Source: Schistocerca nitens (Eukaryota; Arthropoda; Insecta; Orthoptera; Acrididae). Taken from it: DNA of 64,000 bases. Location of the stretch: positions 480,789,376 to 480,853,375 of the forward strand of contig NC_064619.1 of assembly GCF_023898315.1 (NCBI RefSeq), in the 5' to 3' direction. The notes under the pieces are model-generated. The model had not been told where the DNA came from. It did no database searches and saw only the letters and a list, made by a program, of their open reading frames with translations. The position numbers and the translations under genes were made by a program. Of the stretch, positions 23,364 to 35,800 are shown piece after piece (position 1 is the stretch's first letter; every line of letters starts with the position of its first letter).

Positions 23364-23480
23364 GATCACCATCTCCAACGCCATTACCAGATTCTTGATT
23401 CTTTGGTGTTTCAAAGTGTATGTTTTTCAACAAATCCCATCTTTTAGGGAGGTTGTTCTATAAATTTCTTTTTATCCAAA
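21246..23480. other. Spacer with a microsatellite
   Basis: No supported gene. At 21500-21545 a hairpin-type motif CCTGAAGA...GTCA GCGG TGACGAAAC resembles those in the PLE repeats. At 21880-22020 there is a GC-rich block (GGGGGAGGACGGGGGGGAGG) that may be a repeat of unknown type. (CA)n occupies 23311-23360. Confidence 0.4.
23311..23360. repeat. (CA)n microsatellite
   Basis: About 25 uninterrupted CA units. Confidence 0.95.
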
Positions 23481-24300
23481 TTCAACTATGTACCTCTTCA
23501 TTAGCTTTCCTAGCTACCTACCAGCTCTTCAGGATTTTTCTGTAATGCTACATTTCAAAAGCTTTTACTCTCTTCTTCTCTGGATCATGTAACGATAGAC
23601 TCTAAATACCTTCCAAAAAGACTTAGTAACATTTAACTATATATTATACGTTAAAAAATTTCTGTCTTGCAGTACACATTTCTTGCTATGACCATTCTGC
23701 ATTATAAATCATCTCTGCTTCGTTATCATCAAGTACTCTACTGCCAAAATGGCACAAGTCGTGTCCTCAGCAACACCTGATTTTATCGAACAAAATTTCA
23801 TTGTTCTTGTTTTACTTTTGTTTCTATTCAATTGATTTTGCAGTTCTTATGCCTCATCTAATATATTTTCAGTGTCACAGGCCAGCCTCATAGCTCTTAC
23901 CTCTTTTCTCTCTAATACCCTTTTAAAATTTCTTCTTAATCTCTTTCAGGGCTTGCTCAATCTATAGACTGAATAACATCGAGGAGAGGTTTTAACCCCG
24001 TCCCACTCCCTTCCACTACTATTACCTTCAAAATTTCAAAGACAGCATTCCAGTTAACATCGTCAAAAGCTTACTTTAAATCTATAGATAATATAAGGCA
24101 ACGTAAGCATATGTTTACCCTCTTTAACCTACAAGTCGTTAGGTCTGTATTACCTTTCATGTATCTAAATTTCTTCAGAACCCAAACTGATCTTTCCAGT
24201 TTTTAATTCTTATGCAAGTAATTCATGTCAAGCATTTTACAGCCGTGATTTATCATCTCATAGTTCGTTAACATACACGTCTGTCAGCCTTTGGATTCTT
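23480..24300 (-). pseudogene. LINE reverse transcriptase fossil
   Basis: Minus-strand translation shows decayed LINE motifs: FGF near 24180 with surrounding residues of the GFR...GT...I block, and IDLK-AFDDVNWNAVFEIL at about 24085-24025 (the RT motif A region). Stops and frameshifts are frequent. Neither end is defined, and 24300-24880 on the same strand may be part of it. Confidence 0.6.
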
Positions 24301-25220
24301 CTGGGATTGGAATTATTACATTCTTCTTCAAGGCATTTCGTCTGGCTCACAGATCTTGGGTACCAGGTGAAATTGTTTTGTCATTTTATGTCAGTAATTT
24401 TGAGGGACTGTCATTTACTCTGAGAGACATTTATTTAAGTAGTTCTTTAGTGCTCTGTCCAATTCTACTTGCAATATATATGCACCTCATCTTCTGCTAC
24501 TTCCTCTTCCCTTTCCATAATACTGTCATCTTCTATACATTCCTTCCCCTGTCACTCTTCCATTCTTTGCCCAGTACTGTCTTGCCCTCTGAGTTCTTAA
24601 TATTCACAGGTTCATCTTTATTGTCGGAAGGTATCTTTAAATTTCCTTGATGTGACAGTTAAAATCCCATTTTCAGGCAGGCTTCTACAGCTTCGAATTT
24701 CTCCTCTATCTCTTCCTAATTTTTTCGATACCTGTATTCCATTTTGTTCCTTCACTTCGATTGTATCTTATAATTTTGTACTCACATCAATTCTCATAAC
24801 ACATTTGGCTCTTAATGAAATTCGCATGTACTTTCACTATGAATTGTTGAACTTTTTCGTATTAACTTGAAATATACTGGTCCAGTATAATGAGACAGAA
24901 TCAGAGGGTGCTGGCGATTCATTTTTACGATTCATAGTTCCTTCTTTGGCAACCTAAGCCTAAGGATCTACAAATACGCCACATTGCGACAGTTGCAGGC
25001 CGCATTATATAGAAACATAGTTGAGTGAAACTCTCGAATGCAGCTATTGCATAGCTTTCCGGACCTAGATTTTCACATTGGACCTCTGATGGAGCACATA
25101 TTACTGTTGAAGGCAGCTCTAGCTTTCTTTTATCGGTGGTGATTCTGGTCAATGATCCTTGCATTGGTAACATACATTTTCTACTGCATTTTTTGTTGTA
25201 GACGTAGCCCATATTACATC

Positions 25221-25480
25221 AGTAGGAGAAAAGGGCCAGTTCTGGCTCACTTGGTTCAATCTTGACTCACACCAGCACAGACCCCAAGTTATCTTAAACC
25301 AGCCCTTTTCTACTATTATAGTTTCATGTCTAACTTATTTTCACGTAGAAAAAGTCTATTTTATTATATATTAGTTAGAAACTTAAGGAAAAATGAATAT
25401 ATTTTCTTATCGCATTAACTTATTAAAAACATAAGAAAAAATATCATTTTTATGAAAAGAGCACATAAGAATAAAAATTA
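25221..25480 (+). repeat. Maverick left terminal inverted repeat
   Basis: Matches the complement of 44240-44524 with moderate divergence over about 250 bp. The first 45 bp contain a repeated CTGGCTCAC/TTGACTCAC subunit. Confidence 0.88.
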
Positions 25481-25735
25481 CTGAATTATGGTTAATGCAG
25501 AATAAATAAATATTTCTTTAAATTTACTGGTCCATTAGTTCAGTGTATTTTGTTATGAAAAGTGAATCTAAGGAAACAAACTTACCGTTTTCTGAAAAAA
25601 ACAGCAAAACAACCCCCAAATTGTTATCAACACAACTTGTGTTTTTTTAGACTCCTCTGACACTATGTACACAGTGCTACATGAAGACTAAGTTATGAAC
25701 TAACATAACTACTCCATTTATTTGGGCCACTACTA

Positions 25736-26649
25736 CCCTTTAACTCACAAGGTGACTTTTCTGTAATGTGTACTATGAGGTGTGGTCTCTGAGACCCCCT
25801 ATCCTTATTTGAAAATTTAATTTATATTATATATCATTCATGGTTACAACTATATATGATTGTTTAAATACTACTTATTGATTTTATTGCAGTAAATAAA
25901 GCCAACAGTATTTTATTTTTGTATCAAGCAAAAATGACATACGTTTCTAGAGCTTTTTAAATAATACACAAAACGAACTGTTAGAGAACTGAATTTTATC
26001 TTCTGAGAAATTATGGTATCGCTAGAAAAAGCAAATTTTCGCTCAAAACTGATTTCCAGGGTTTAAACTTACATACAAAAGCTCAACTTGATAGCCAAAT
26101 AAAGATAGACTGTAACATTAATATTTACTACTGAGATCCACATGTTTCTTTAACACCAATCAGAAAACATTCAATATTGGCTAACATTAAGTATTTTGTT
26201 GGAGAAACAGGAAGATCCTCATCACCATTCTCCTGAAATTCTTCCTCTGAATCGTCCACTTGTACATGATCACTCGCTATTGAAATATCGTTGTCTATGT
26301 CATATATTTGTTGTTCTATCCACTGCATAATTCTCCGTCCACTGACTGAAAGTTTCATCGAACTTACAGTGTGTAAAATTGTCACATTTTTGCTCACACA
26401 TTTTGTGCTGAACTGACGAAAGCAGGTGAATAGCTTATGTATCGCGGTCCAGGAGACTCCACGACACATCAACAACACATGTCCAGAACAACCCAATAAG
26501 TCGCTCATGCAACTGACAATAATAATTTGTAGGATTGGTGAGTGACAGAGAGTAGGTGGTGTATAAAAACGTTCCACCATAACTGACCTGTGGGAATGCT
26601 TTGGAAAATTCTGGTGTGGTCTTCAAGACCACATCTCATGAGTTAAGGG
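25736..26649 (-). mobile_element. Short piggyBac-like element, probably non-autonomous
   Basis: Ends CCCTTTAACTCAC and (complement) CCCTTAACTCATGAG, each followed after ~40 bp or less by GTGTGGTCT-GAGACC / TGTGGTCTTGAAGACCAC. The right flank is TTAA (26650-26653); the left flank is mutated (ACTA). About 0.9 kb. The minus strand keeps a short frame (26580-26128) whose acidic stretch (VQVDDSEEEF) resembles piggyBac transposase N-termini. No catalytic domain is present. Confidence 0.65.
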
Positions 26650-27499
26650 TTAATAACATGGGTGAGGGTGTTGATGGTCTTAACCAAACAGCTGGCTCTC
26701 TTCACACATTCGCATTTTAATGAACTCTGGTAAATGCTTGTACAAAGTTTGGCAGATGCAAGAGCGTTCGACACACAAAAAGCTGAGTCAAATGTGGTCG
26801 TTTTAATTTCTTTATTGTAAATGTAAGTAAATTATTTTTTCATATTATCATATTGTATTTGATCGGATGAAATGAAAATAACATGTGATGAATATTACAA
26901 AACTCAAATTAACATTAGAAAAAATAATTAATATTTAAAATCAAGAATGTGCACCTGTTACTACCATCTGTTGACAGACTAATATAAAGCTTGGCACATG
27001 TAAAATAAAAGATCTGTACAGTTTACCACCAGTAAGTTGCAACAGTTGTACAGTTAACACATGTAAAATGCATCTATGATACTGTTTTTTGTTACAACTG
27101 TTTTTTAAAAGATATTTGAATTCTGATTGCATTTCTGGGTAGGACTGTTACCTCTAAGAAACAGCTGCCTGCAAAGCAGGGAAATAATTAGGCTTGCATA
27201 CTCACAGGGGCAAGGGGAAAACTGTTATTTCATTTCTCAGTCAAATATTAACCAATTTTGAAAATTTAAAATGCTGACATAACTTACATAAGGAAAGCTG
27301 TCTGAAAAAATGTAATGAAAAATATTAGATACCTTCTTCTAATTGGCATACTAAATTTTTCATTATTATTTCCTCTGTCTTTCAGATAATATTTCAAAAG
27401 GAAATGTAAACATGAAGTTTGACTGATGTAGAAATGTTCGAATTTCCTATTTATTTATGTAATTAAAATTTTTGGTAAGTATTCTGTGCTGTGAATTGT

Positions 27500-28895
27500 A
27501 AGTTTAATTCTATTTACCATACATAACTATATAGGCAAGTGTATCATTTCAAACTTTCTCATTAAAAGTTGCACAACGTTTCATAGGCCTTTTCAATGTA
27601 GTTAAAATATTTTTACTACAAACCATATTGATTACACAAATTGCATAATTCATTATAAAATCTTATAAACTAATACCTACATTTAATTTCACTAATTTAA
27701 AGCATGTGAAATTGAGAAATGCATTGTATACTTCGAGAAAATTGATTAGTCGATTAATATTGCACATTTTTCGTTTCCTTCAATTTTTGAGTACATATTC
27801 TGTAGCATAACATTATCGAGTAATGACGAGTGAAGTGACTGGTTACTATGTGATTTTTCTGAAGTGTAACAAATCCAAATATGACTTTCCAAATTTTCCT
27901 GTTATGGTAATTTACGAGGTCAAGTTCAAAATATTTCTTACTACTTAATCCTGCAAATGCTATAGTTTGTACTTCATAAAAAGATATTGGAATTTTAGCA
28001 TTTTTCAGAATATTTTCTTGTTACTTTAACTTGTAATTTGGTTCATATATAACAATTGGTACACGAATTTCCATTGATCCTATAAGAATTTTACCTTCTT
28101 GTGGCAGTATATGTTTTATTTCAAATCCAGCTTCATTACAGTCTGCCAAAGGATTGCATCTCCACAACTAGAAGACATTTTAATAATTACAGTGATGCCA
28201 CTTTTCCACTTTTTTCCTTATAATATTTAAAGGAACCACATAGCATTGCTAGTGAAAAAAGTACTTTATTTTTCTTACTTTTTGCTTTACCATTATTAAG
28301 AATATGTCCTTTAAGTTTATTTTACCTGAAAGAGATAAAGTCATATTAAAAAATCTGATGAAGGAATAAAAGGATGTTCTATTCTACATAAAATATTTTT
28401 TTCCTTTCCTTATGGTTATAAAAAGAAATTGTTTCGCTACATAATTATCATTTAATTTTTATTGGATTTTCCATCATATCTTGTATAATCTGCTTCTGAT
28501 CAACCTGGATAACCTATAATATTTCTAAAAATCACATACGGATAGGCATGATCTGAATGAAGCCAACCATCTCCACTATTTACTTCAGCATCTGTGTCCT
28601 TGTTGGATCCATATAAATTTTGCTTGTCTTCTCATTCACACTTGTTCATGATTTATTAAGGAAAAAATTTATTCAAATGTTCCTTAAACAATTGATACAC
28701 TAGCACCATTAAAGTCATCAGATTGTCATTTTCATTATTTATAGTAATTTCTGAAACATGAATAGTATCAGAATTTGGTATATATAAAGGATTATTTGGT
28801 TCATGAATTAGTTTTCCACCAAATTCAGAATTAGGCTTGAATGAATCAATAGTATTAGTTTCTCTATGAAAATGATCAGTATGTTTTACAAACAT
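27500..28895 (-). pseudogene. Probable Maverick major capsid protein remnant
   Basis: Minus-strand coding traces across frames: a start at 28895, GGKLIHEPNNPLYIPNSDTI near 28815, NCYI/IRVPIVIYEPNYKLK near 28060, and a stretch near 27960-27850 (AKIPISFYEVQTIAFAGL, RKIWKVIFGFVT). The order and composition resemble the double-jelly-roll capsid protein of Mavericks, especially the arm ending in a GF-T motif. The call rests on resemblance and placement within the element. Several stops break it. Confidence 0.4.
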
Positions 28896-29470
28896 TCAAT
28901 CAGTTAAACACAAATTTATATTAACTAATTAAAATGGTATTCTTTGTGGTAAATTAATTCCAATTGTTATTTGACTGGTTTCAATAGTCTTGATACTACA
29001 TCCTGATACACATCCAATGCTATCTTTTTTTATCCATACACAATTTAACATCAGTCTTAATAACGTCAGCTATAACATCAGCTATAATGTGTACATTCGT
29101 TTTTTATACAAAATAGGTTTTTTAAACTATATTAACCAACAGGAATGTCTATTATTGCTTTATCACAATGCAGTTTATTATTTTCTTATCCAATACTTGC
29201 AGTTGAAAAACTGAATTAGAAACCAACTAGTGCACCAACGTAACTTTCTCATACAGGTACAGTAGATCTATTTTTGAAGTAGATGAGTTGCAGTTCAACT
29301 GAAACATATGACGCATTTATTAATAAATTTTCTATGCAAGTAAATGAAATTTGTTTGGGAACAAAAAATAGGAATTCCAGAGTAGAAATCGAAAATAAAA
29401 TCAGGTAAACTACTATGAAATTGTATTGGATGTGCAGTCATAAGAACAATTGGATATGGAAAAAGACATT

Positions 29471-30688
29471 CTTCTTCTTCTTCTTTCGATTTCGGCCATC
29501 TTTGGACCACGTTCAACAATTCACTTGCCCAGCTTTTGGATCTTATTTCTCTCTTCCCAATATTTCCTCATCATTTTCGAATGGTTCCTCCTCTGCTCTT
29601 CCGACCATTTCCTGTTATTATTCTTTAGTTTCGTTTCTTCTGGAAAACACTTAATTTCGTTCACTATTTGTCTAAACTTTTTCCTGTCCCTGATTGACTC
29701 ACGGGTGACATTAAAATAGGCCAAATCCTTTTTCACCATCTGTATCCATTTATTGTTGGCTTTTTCGTTCCTGTAACTATATTCAAACACTTTTCTTGTT
29801 AGTCTGTTTCCATCCATCCTCGACAGGTGACCATAAAACGTTAGTCTGCGTTTACGCATTGCATCACTCACTTTCTCAATAGTTTTGTATATTTCCTTAT
29901 TACTCTTTAGCTTGTACTCTTCTCCAGTCTTTCTCGGTCCTAATATTTTTCTCAAAATTTTCCTTTCTTTCCTTTCCATGTTTTCTATTTCCCCCTTTTT
30001 GTTAAGAGTTAAGCACTCCGATGCATACAGGCATTCTGGTCTAATGACAGTTTTATAATGTCTTAATTTAGCTTGAATCGAAATGTTTTTTTTGTTATAT
30101 ATGTCTTTGGTTTTTTGAAAAGCAAATTCCATTTTCCTTGATCTCGCCTGGTTTGCACTCTTGTCTAAACTATTCACTTGAATTATTTCACCTAAATACT
30201 TAAATTTTTCTACTCTCTTAATATTGCCGTATTTAGTAATAAGATTTTTCTTGTTATTTCTATGATTAGACATATACACGGTTTTTTCAAATGAAATCTG
30301 CAGTCCAGCTCTGGCTGAAACTTCTTGTAGTTTCTCCAAGTAATTCTGAGCTATTTCTTCGTTTTCTGTAATTATTGCCAGATCGTCTGCAAAAGCTAAA
30401 CAGTCCACTTCTATTTTTTCTTTTTTTGTTCCCATTCTGATGTCATTCTTGGTGCCTTTGAGTTCTTCTTTCCATATTCTCAATATCTTTTCCAGTACGC
30501 AGTTGAAGAGGATTGGGGATAAACCATCACCTTGTCTAACACCTGTTTTAATTTCGAACTTCCTTGAAATTTCACCCATAAATTTAACTTTGGCCTTACT
30601 GTTTGTTAGCGTCTGTTTGATAATTTGAATTGTTTTCTTATCGACCCCAAATTCTTCCAATACTTTCAATAATGTTTCTCTATCTACC
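29471..30688 (-). mobile_element. 5'-truncated LINE inserted in the Maverick ATPase
   Basis: Target duplication GAAAAAGACATT (29459-29470 and 30689-30700) is perfect. The 3' end has a (GAA)n tail on the minus strand (plus CTTCTTCTTCTTC at 29471-29483), as in RTE-like LINEs. The 5' end is truncated inside the RT, typical of target-primed insertion. Confidence 0.93.
29521..30688 (-). CDS. LINE reverse transcriptase C-terminal half (RTE-like)
   Basis: Continuous ~390-residue frame, no stops. It starts within the RT at VDRETLLKVLEEFGVDKK, then GVRQGDGLSPILFN (motif B), CLAFADDLAII (catalytic motif C), FKYLGEIIQ, and a C-terminal region with RHYKTVIRPECLYASE and MRKRRLTFYGHLSRM. The first residues of the frame (MSF) come from the target duplication and are not LINE sequence. 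The N-terminal endonuclease is missing because of truncation. The open frame suggests a recent insertion relative to the Maverick around it. Confidence 0.88.
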
Positions 30689-31439
30689 GAAAAAGACATT
30701 AATTATTGACAATTATGTTCTAGTTCCTTGACAGTTGATTTGGAATACGATTTAATCTTTTGCATGTTACTTCAAAAGTTTAGATTAGACAAAACATTCA
30801 GACTTTAGAAACATGTATGAAAAGTAGATGACAAACATAATGAACAGCTATTATTATTGATAATAAAGATGAAATTATGCCATTAGATCAATGTCAAAAA
30901 ACTTAAGTTGAAGTTTTCGATGACTTCATTGTTCAAAATCAGGATGTAGTTAGAGAATATTGTACTAGAGGTAGGCATAAAGCATTAGCTTGTTTTTGTT
31001 TAGCTCAAACTTATTTAGTAATATGAAAACAATTAGAAAAAGGTAATTATAATTTTTGAAATATATTCAGACAAGATGACACAAATTCATATTGATCATG
31101 AGTTTGTTGGAGGTGATTTAAAATTTTATGATTTTAAAGAAATATGTAGTAAATGTTGGAATGATCAGTTTGGATTTTCGTATGATACACATGACTAGAA
31201 AACTACTTTGAAAGAAGATATTCCACATCTGTCAGTCCACAGAGATGGATTTGCCTAAACAAATTAATGAATTTGCAGAAGCTCTTGACCATAAAATCGA
31301 ATATGAAAAAGTAAAGAAATTGAATCAATGTTGGTGAACTTTGTACTAGTTGCTCATGATCTAGTAATGGAGCTGAATCTGGACATGATACATGTTTTTG
31401 TTATTTACTTGAAATATAAATTAGAATGGAATATTGCAT

Positions 31440-31845
31440 AAAGTTATAAAAAATATACATAGCTTTTTATTAGAGATTTTCAAGACAAAGTGAACTGAAA
31501 TGGAGTATCAGAATGTAAACTGACTAAAAATTTCATAAGACAACATCAAGAGAAGTTAGATTGCAGTATTATATCAAGTAAAGAAATATTACCAGAACAA
31601 TTTTTAAGAGAATATCAGAATAAGGTAGATTGGGATAAAATATCAAGTTGTCAAAAGATTGTCAGAAAATCTTATCAAGAATTTCAAAATAAATTGATTT
31701 GAGATGAAATATCTGGTAGACAAATATGTCTGAAAATGTTATGCAAAACTTTCAAGTGAAATTAATTTAGAATCAAGTATTGTAAGAAGATTTGATAAGT
31801 GAATTTAAAGATAAAGATAATGGGAATAAATTTTAATGAATCAAA
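31440..31845 (+). pseudogene. Tandem-repeat protein remnant of the Maverick
   Basis: About four repeats of roughly 27 residues (81 bp) with a core like SE.F...FQ.KVDWD.ISS: units are visible at TKNFIRQHQEKLDCSIISSK, PEQFLREYQNKVDWDKISSC, VRKSYQEFQNKLI and SENVMQNFQVKLI. Repeats of this style occur in large DNA viruses, as far as I recall. The function is unknown. Stops at the positions of expected Trp codons show decay. Confidence 0.55.
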
Positions 31846-32809
31846 ATATATCAGAATAATTATTTCAAAAATGTTCAAACTCTATAAAATAATAGAACAA
31901 TCTGAAGATAATGATTGTTCTATATTTTTAAGTAATCAAAATTACCAATTTGTAAAATTAAACAGTTATCATATTTTTCATAAATAATATGTTGACGAAT
32001 GGCCAAAAGAACAAATTTCTTTTCCCATGTGAAGAAAACTTATTAAAAAATGTAAATGTATGTGCAGTGGCATCATTATCATGGTGAGTAATTATACCAT
32101 TAATCAATTGCTCTTGTGTATATTCATTTAAAATATTAAAATAATTATGCCAAGAAATAACTCTTAAACTATCTTTCATTCATTGATACAAATTTATTGA
32201 ATTAGGTTTATGGTTAAGACTTAACATTTCTCTACAATTTTGATACACATGTTCAATTCTGTATAACTGCCTTTGTAAATCTTCATTTTGTTCTAATAAG
32301 GCAATAAATATATTCACAGTTTTCATTAAATAATTTTAAAAGAAGAAAAGTTGGTCTGAAATTTTGATGAACTGTGTGAGGTAATACATCAGGTTATAAA
32401 CTATTTACCTCGTCATTTCTTTCATGTAAAGTTCCTGTAGCTATATCTACACTCAATTTAATTTAAAGTGTGATTTTCTAAATAGGTTATTTGACCATTG
32501 TTCATCTCTTTCATTTCTTTTTTAATTTTATGTTCTCCAAATCTCAAAATTTTCTGCTAAAGACGTCTTGGAGGTTATAACTAAATAATGTAAAGCTGTT
32601 TCACTGACAAATTTAGCTGAATTCTGTATATATTAACATATCACCATTTCAGTGCTGCTGAAGTTTTCAAACATTTTATATCAGTTTTGTTTATCGTGGT
32701 CTTTACTTGCATTCCTCAGATGTTCTTATCCTAATAGATCAGCAACTTGACTTGTATAATACTATTGATTCTTCTTTTCGTCAACAATCATAAACACTTG
32801 CTTATAATT

Positions 32810-35800
32810 GAAGGGGTCGGAGAGATATAGTCATAAGCCACATCGAACTAGTTTTGAGATACAGCGAGTTTAAAGTTCCACGGAGGTCTGAAAATGTTTA
32901 ATACAAAATAGAAACTTTATTTCTACTGCAAACACTTGCTTAATACTTGCGAGGCATGTTGTTAAATAGTCAACTCTCTGCATGCTATAAAATATTAATT
33001 TTAGAATGATTCTAATTAAGATGTAGTAAATGGTGGCTTATGACTATATCTCCCAAAAAATTGTTTAAAACATAAAGTATGAATTTGTAAGGATTTATTT
33101 TAACTACTCTTACACAGCAAGCAAAAAATATAATTTTTACACATTAATATATACAGATCAGGTATCTGAGATGTATAAATTACTTTTTCATTGATACAGT
33201 TACATGAAGGAAGTTCCTCTACCTCATCATTGTACACATTATTTCCAGTACATGACCGAAAGAAATCTTTATTTGCTTCAGGTATGTATGGCATAAGAGA
33301 CAGTACATCATCAATTTTTTTATGGTTAATTGGTAGTGGCTTTCTGTACTTCATTGGCAGCTGATATGGATTTGGTTCGACTAGCCTTCCTTTCTTTTTG
33401 ACATGAATATCCACTGACATGAAAGCTCCTATGTCTGAATAAGAGTGCTTTACACTTAGCTTGAAGGGATCTTCAGACTCAAACTTAAATTGAGTAGCTT
33501 CACTGAAATGGTGGGGATCTCCAGACGTGGATTCTGTAGGCTTTGAGATCAATGTCTTCAGGCTTTCCAAACTTCTGAAGTCTTCTCTTTCCATTTTAGT
33601 TACAATGAAATGCTTTGGACTCGCACATTTTATTACTTCTGCCCATTCATCTGGAGTGCACACTATTGGACGTCTGTTTCTTGCATACCGTTCAATGCGA
33701 CCAAAATCACGATTGCAAGGTAGCATGGTGCGACCTACCACAGGGAAGTAATGCTGGACAGAATCAAACCTTTTGGTAGCAACAAGGGACCTTTCCGAAG
33801 CAATAATAGTCCAATTCTTTGTCTGACCCTTGCAGTTGTCTGTGATTATGTGGAGATGTTTTGTCTGAGGATTAGTTACCTCCAAGTACTTCAATAAGCA
33901 GCTCCCAACCTCATCTGAACCCCGTCCTCCATCTTCCTCGCTCCACAGAAACATATAACCCTTATTTGATCCACAGTCATGGATACCATATGTCCATATT
34001 TTCCTCTTGTAAAATGCTGGACCAACTGTTAGTTTAGGTGTGGGGAACGTTTGCTGCATATCCATTGCTATCACATGATGCTCTTTCGAATTTTCTTTAG
34101 CCAGAGCAGTTAAAGACGCAATCATATTTTGTCCTCTGTCAGCTTTTTTGAGATGCAGTTCATATTGTTGTTTCTTTTCTGTGACTTCTTCTGCACATAA
34201 TTCTGGGTTATTTTTTGCAATTAGAAATCCATCACACTTTGAACAGGTGTCTCTTTTTGGTAATTTGATGCCTATGTTAAATTCAGATACGAAAATTTCT
34301 CTGAATTTACTTTCAGATACTGCAGGAACCTGCTTTTCCTTGCAGTATTCTGAGTATTTATCTCGAAATAAGGAAGCAGTTGTGAGATCACAATCCAAAT
34401 ACTCTTTATTGGGGTTCTGTTGCCTACTAATGACATATTTCGGTATGGCGTTGAGAAATTCTCTAACACTTTGTACCGCTTCGTCTTGAAATTTATGTGG
34501 GTAGTTTCCATGTTTTCCTGAAAGAAAAAAAAGATGAGCTTACATCCTCTTCCTAATAGAAATATTTGTATAGTACTCAGTTTGAGTACATCCCTAACTT
34601 ATAGCACAGAGTAACATACATACCTCTTCCATCTTCTTTTGGCACCGCAAATCCCTGCTTCATTTGAGGTTGCAAATTCCTCACTCTTCATGCATGTAGC
34701 TGTAAGCCATGAACCCTTAGAGAAGCTTCCTTGCAGATCATGACTTCTATTCCGCATACCCTCACATTATAAGAAAATGTAACATCCCTGGATGATATTT
34801 TCTTGGAAGCCATTTTTGGATAGCTCTGAAAGAAATTATGACAAATATAACAAAATGAAATAAATAGGCAAAATATTAAACCATTTTTATTTAAATAGTG
34901 AACAAACCTCCGATTTTTCGGTTTCATTTTCATACAGCTCATCAGGTAAGTATTCTGGGCATTAAAGTTTCCTATGTCCCAAAATGAATGAAAAATGTTT
35001 TCTTCCTCTCCAAGCAGTTTTGTGAAGCATTTATTTAAACAAGTCTTGTGGGTTTTTAAAGACTTATACTGCTAACCAGCATTTCGTCGACGTTTTGCTT
35101 TATTTTTCTTCCACTGATCAATATTTCGCTTTCTTTTCCGTGAAGGCTTTGGTTTTTCGGGTGATTCTTCATTTATTCTACTTATTTCAAGCTATAATAT
35201 GAAGAGCAAAATAGTCTAAGAATTTGTGTGAGATATAGTCATAAGCCACACAAAACATTAAATTTCGCTAAAATCACATTAATGAGAAAATATTTTTTAC
35301 ACATCTTTTGCCTTTGAAACTACATTATTGCACCATTAAGCAGTAATATAAATGTGCCCATCAAGTTTCATCATTAACACACAGGATGGCTGTCAAATGC
35401 GTTGGCAATGTTGAGAGAAACAAAGTCACAAGCCACAGAAAATTAATCGCCAGAAATAAACCGTTTTATATACTTACCGAAACATCATCTGAGCTGGAAC
35501 TGCTGGTCGATGGATGCCAAGATTCATCACTGACAGGATCCAAAGGGTAAAGCTCTTCACTTCCACTACTGTCTGTGTCAAATATGCGTTGAAGACCCGA
35601 AGACGCTTCAGACGCTTCAGACGTTCCTGACCCACCTGCCATCTTGCCGTGGCTTGTGACTATGTATCTTCTGAAACTACTACGAGATGGCACAGCATAG
35701 AACTGCACTCCATCATAGCCTGCCATCTGTTGCAGTAAAATGGAACTTTTTCAACATATTGTGAAGAAGACATTGTTAAGAATGCCGCAACATGAAAAAC

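Larger units (their letters stand above)
29420..31275 (+). pseudogene. Maverick packaging ATPase (FtsK/HerA-like), split by a LINE
   Basis: The downstream part, 30860-31270, shows DEIMPLDQCQ, the Walker B-like VFDDFIVQNQDVVREY, TRGRHKALACFCLAQTYLV and FRQDDTN, then GGDLKFYDFKEICSKCWND in a shifted frame. The upstream part just before 29460 shows a degenerate P-loop (TIGYGK). A LINE has inserted exactly there, and its 12 bp target lies within the P-loop codons. This ATPase drives DNA packaging into capsids in Mavericks and related double-jelly-roll viruses. Several stops: inactive. Confidence 0.75.

Noticed and set aside
25240-25310. GGCCAGTTCTGGCTCAC as a regulatory palindrome
   Set aside because: Explained as part of the Maverick terminal repeat with internal subrepeats.
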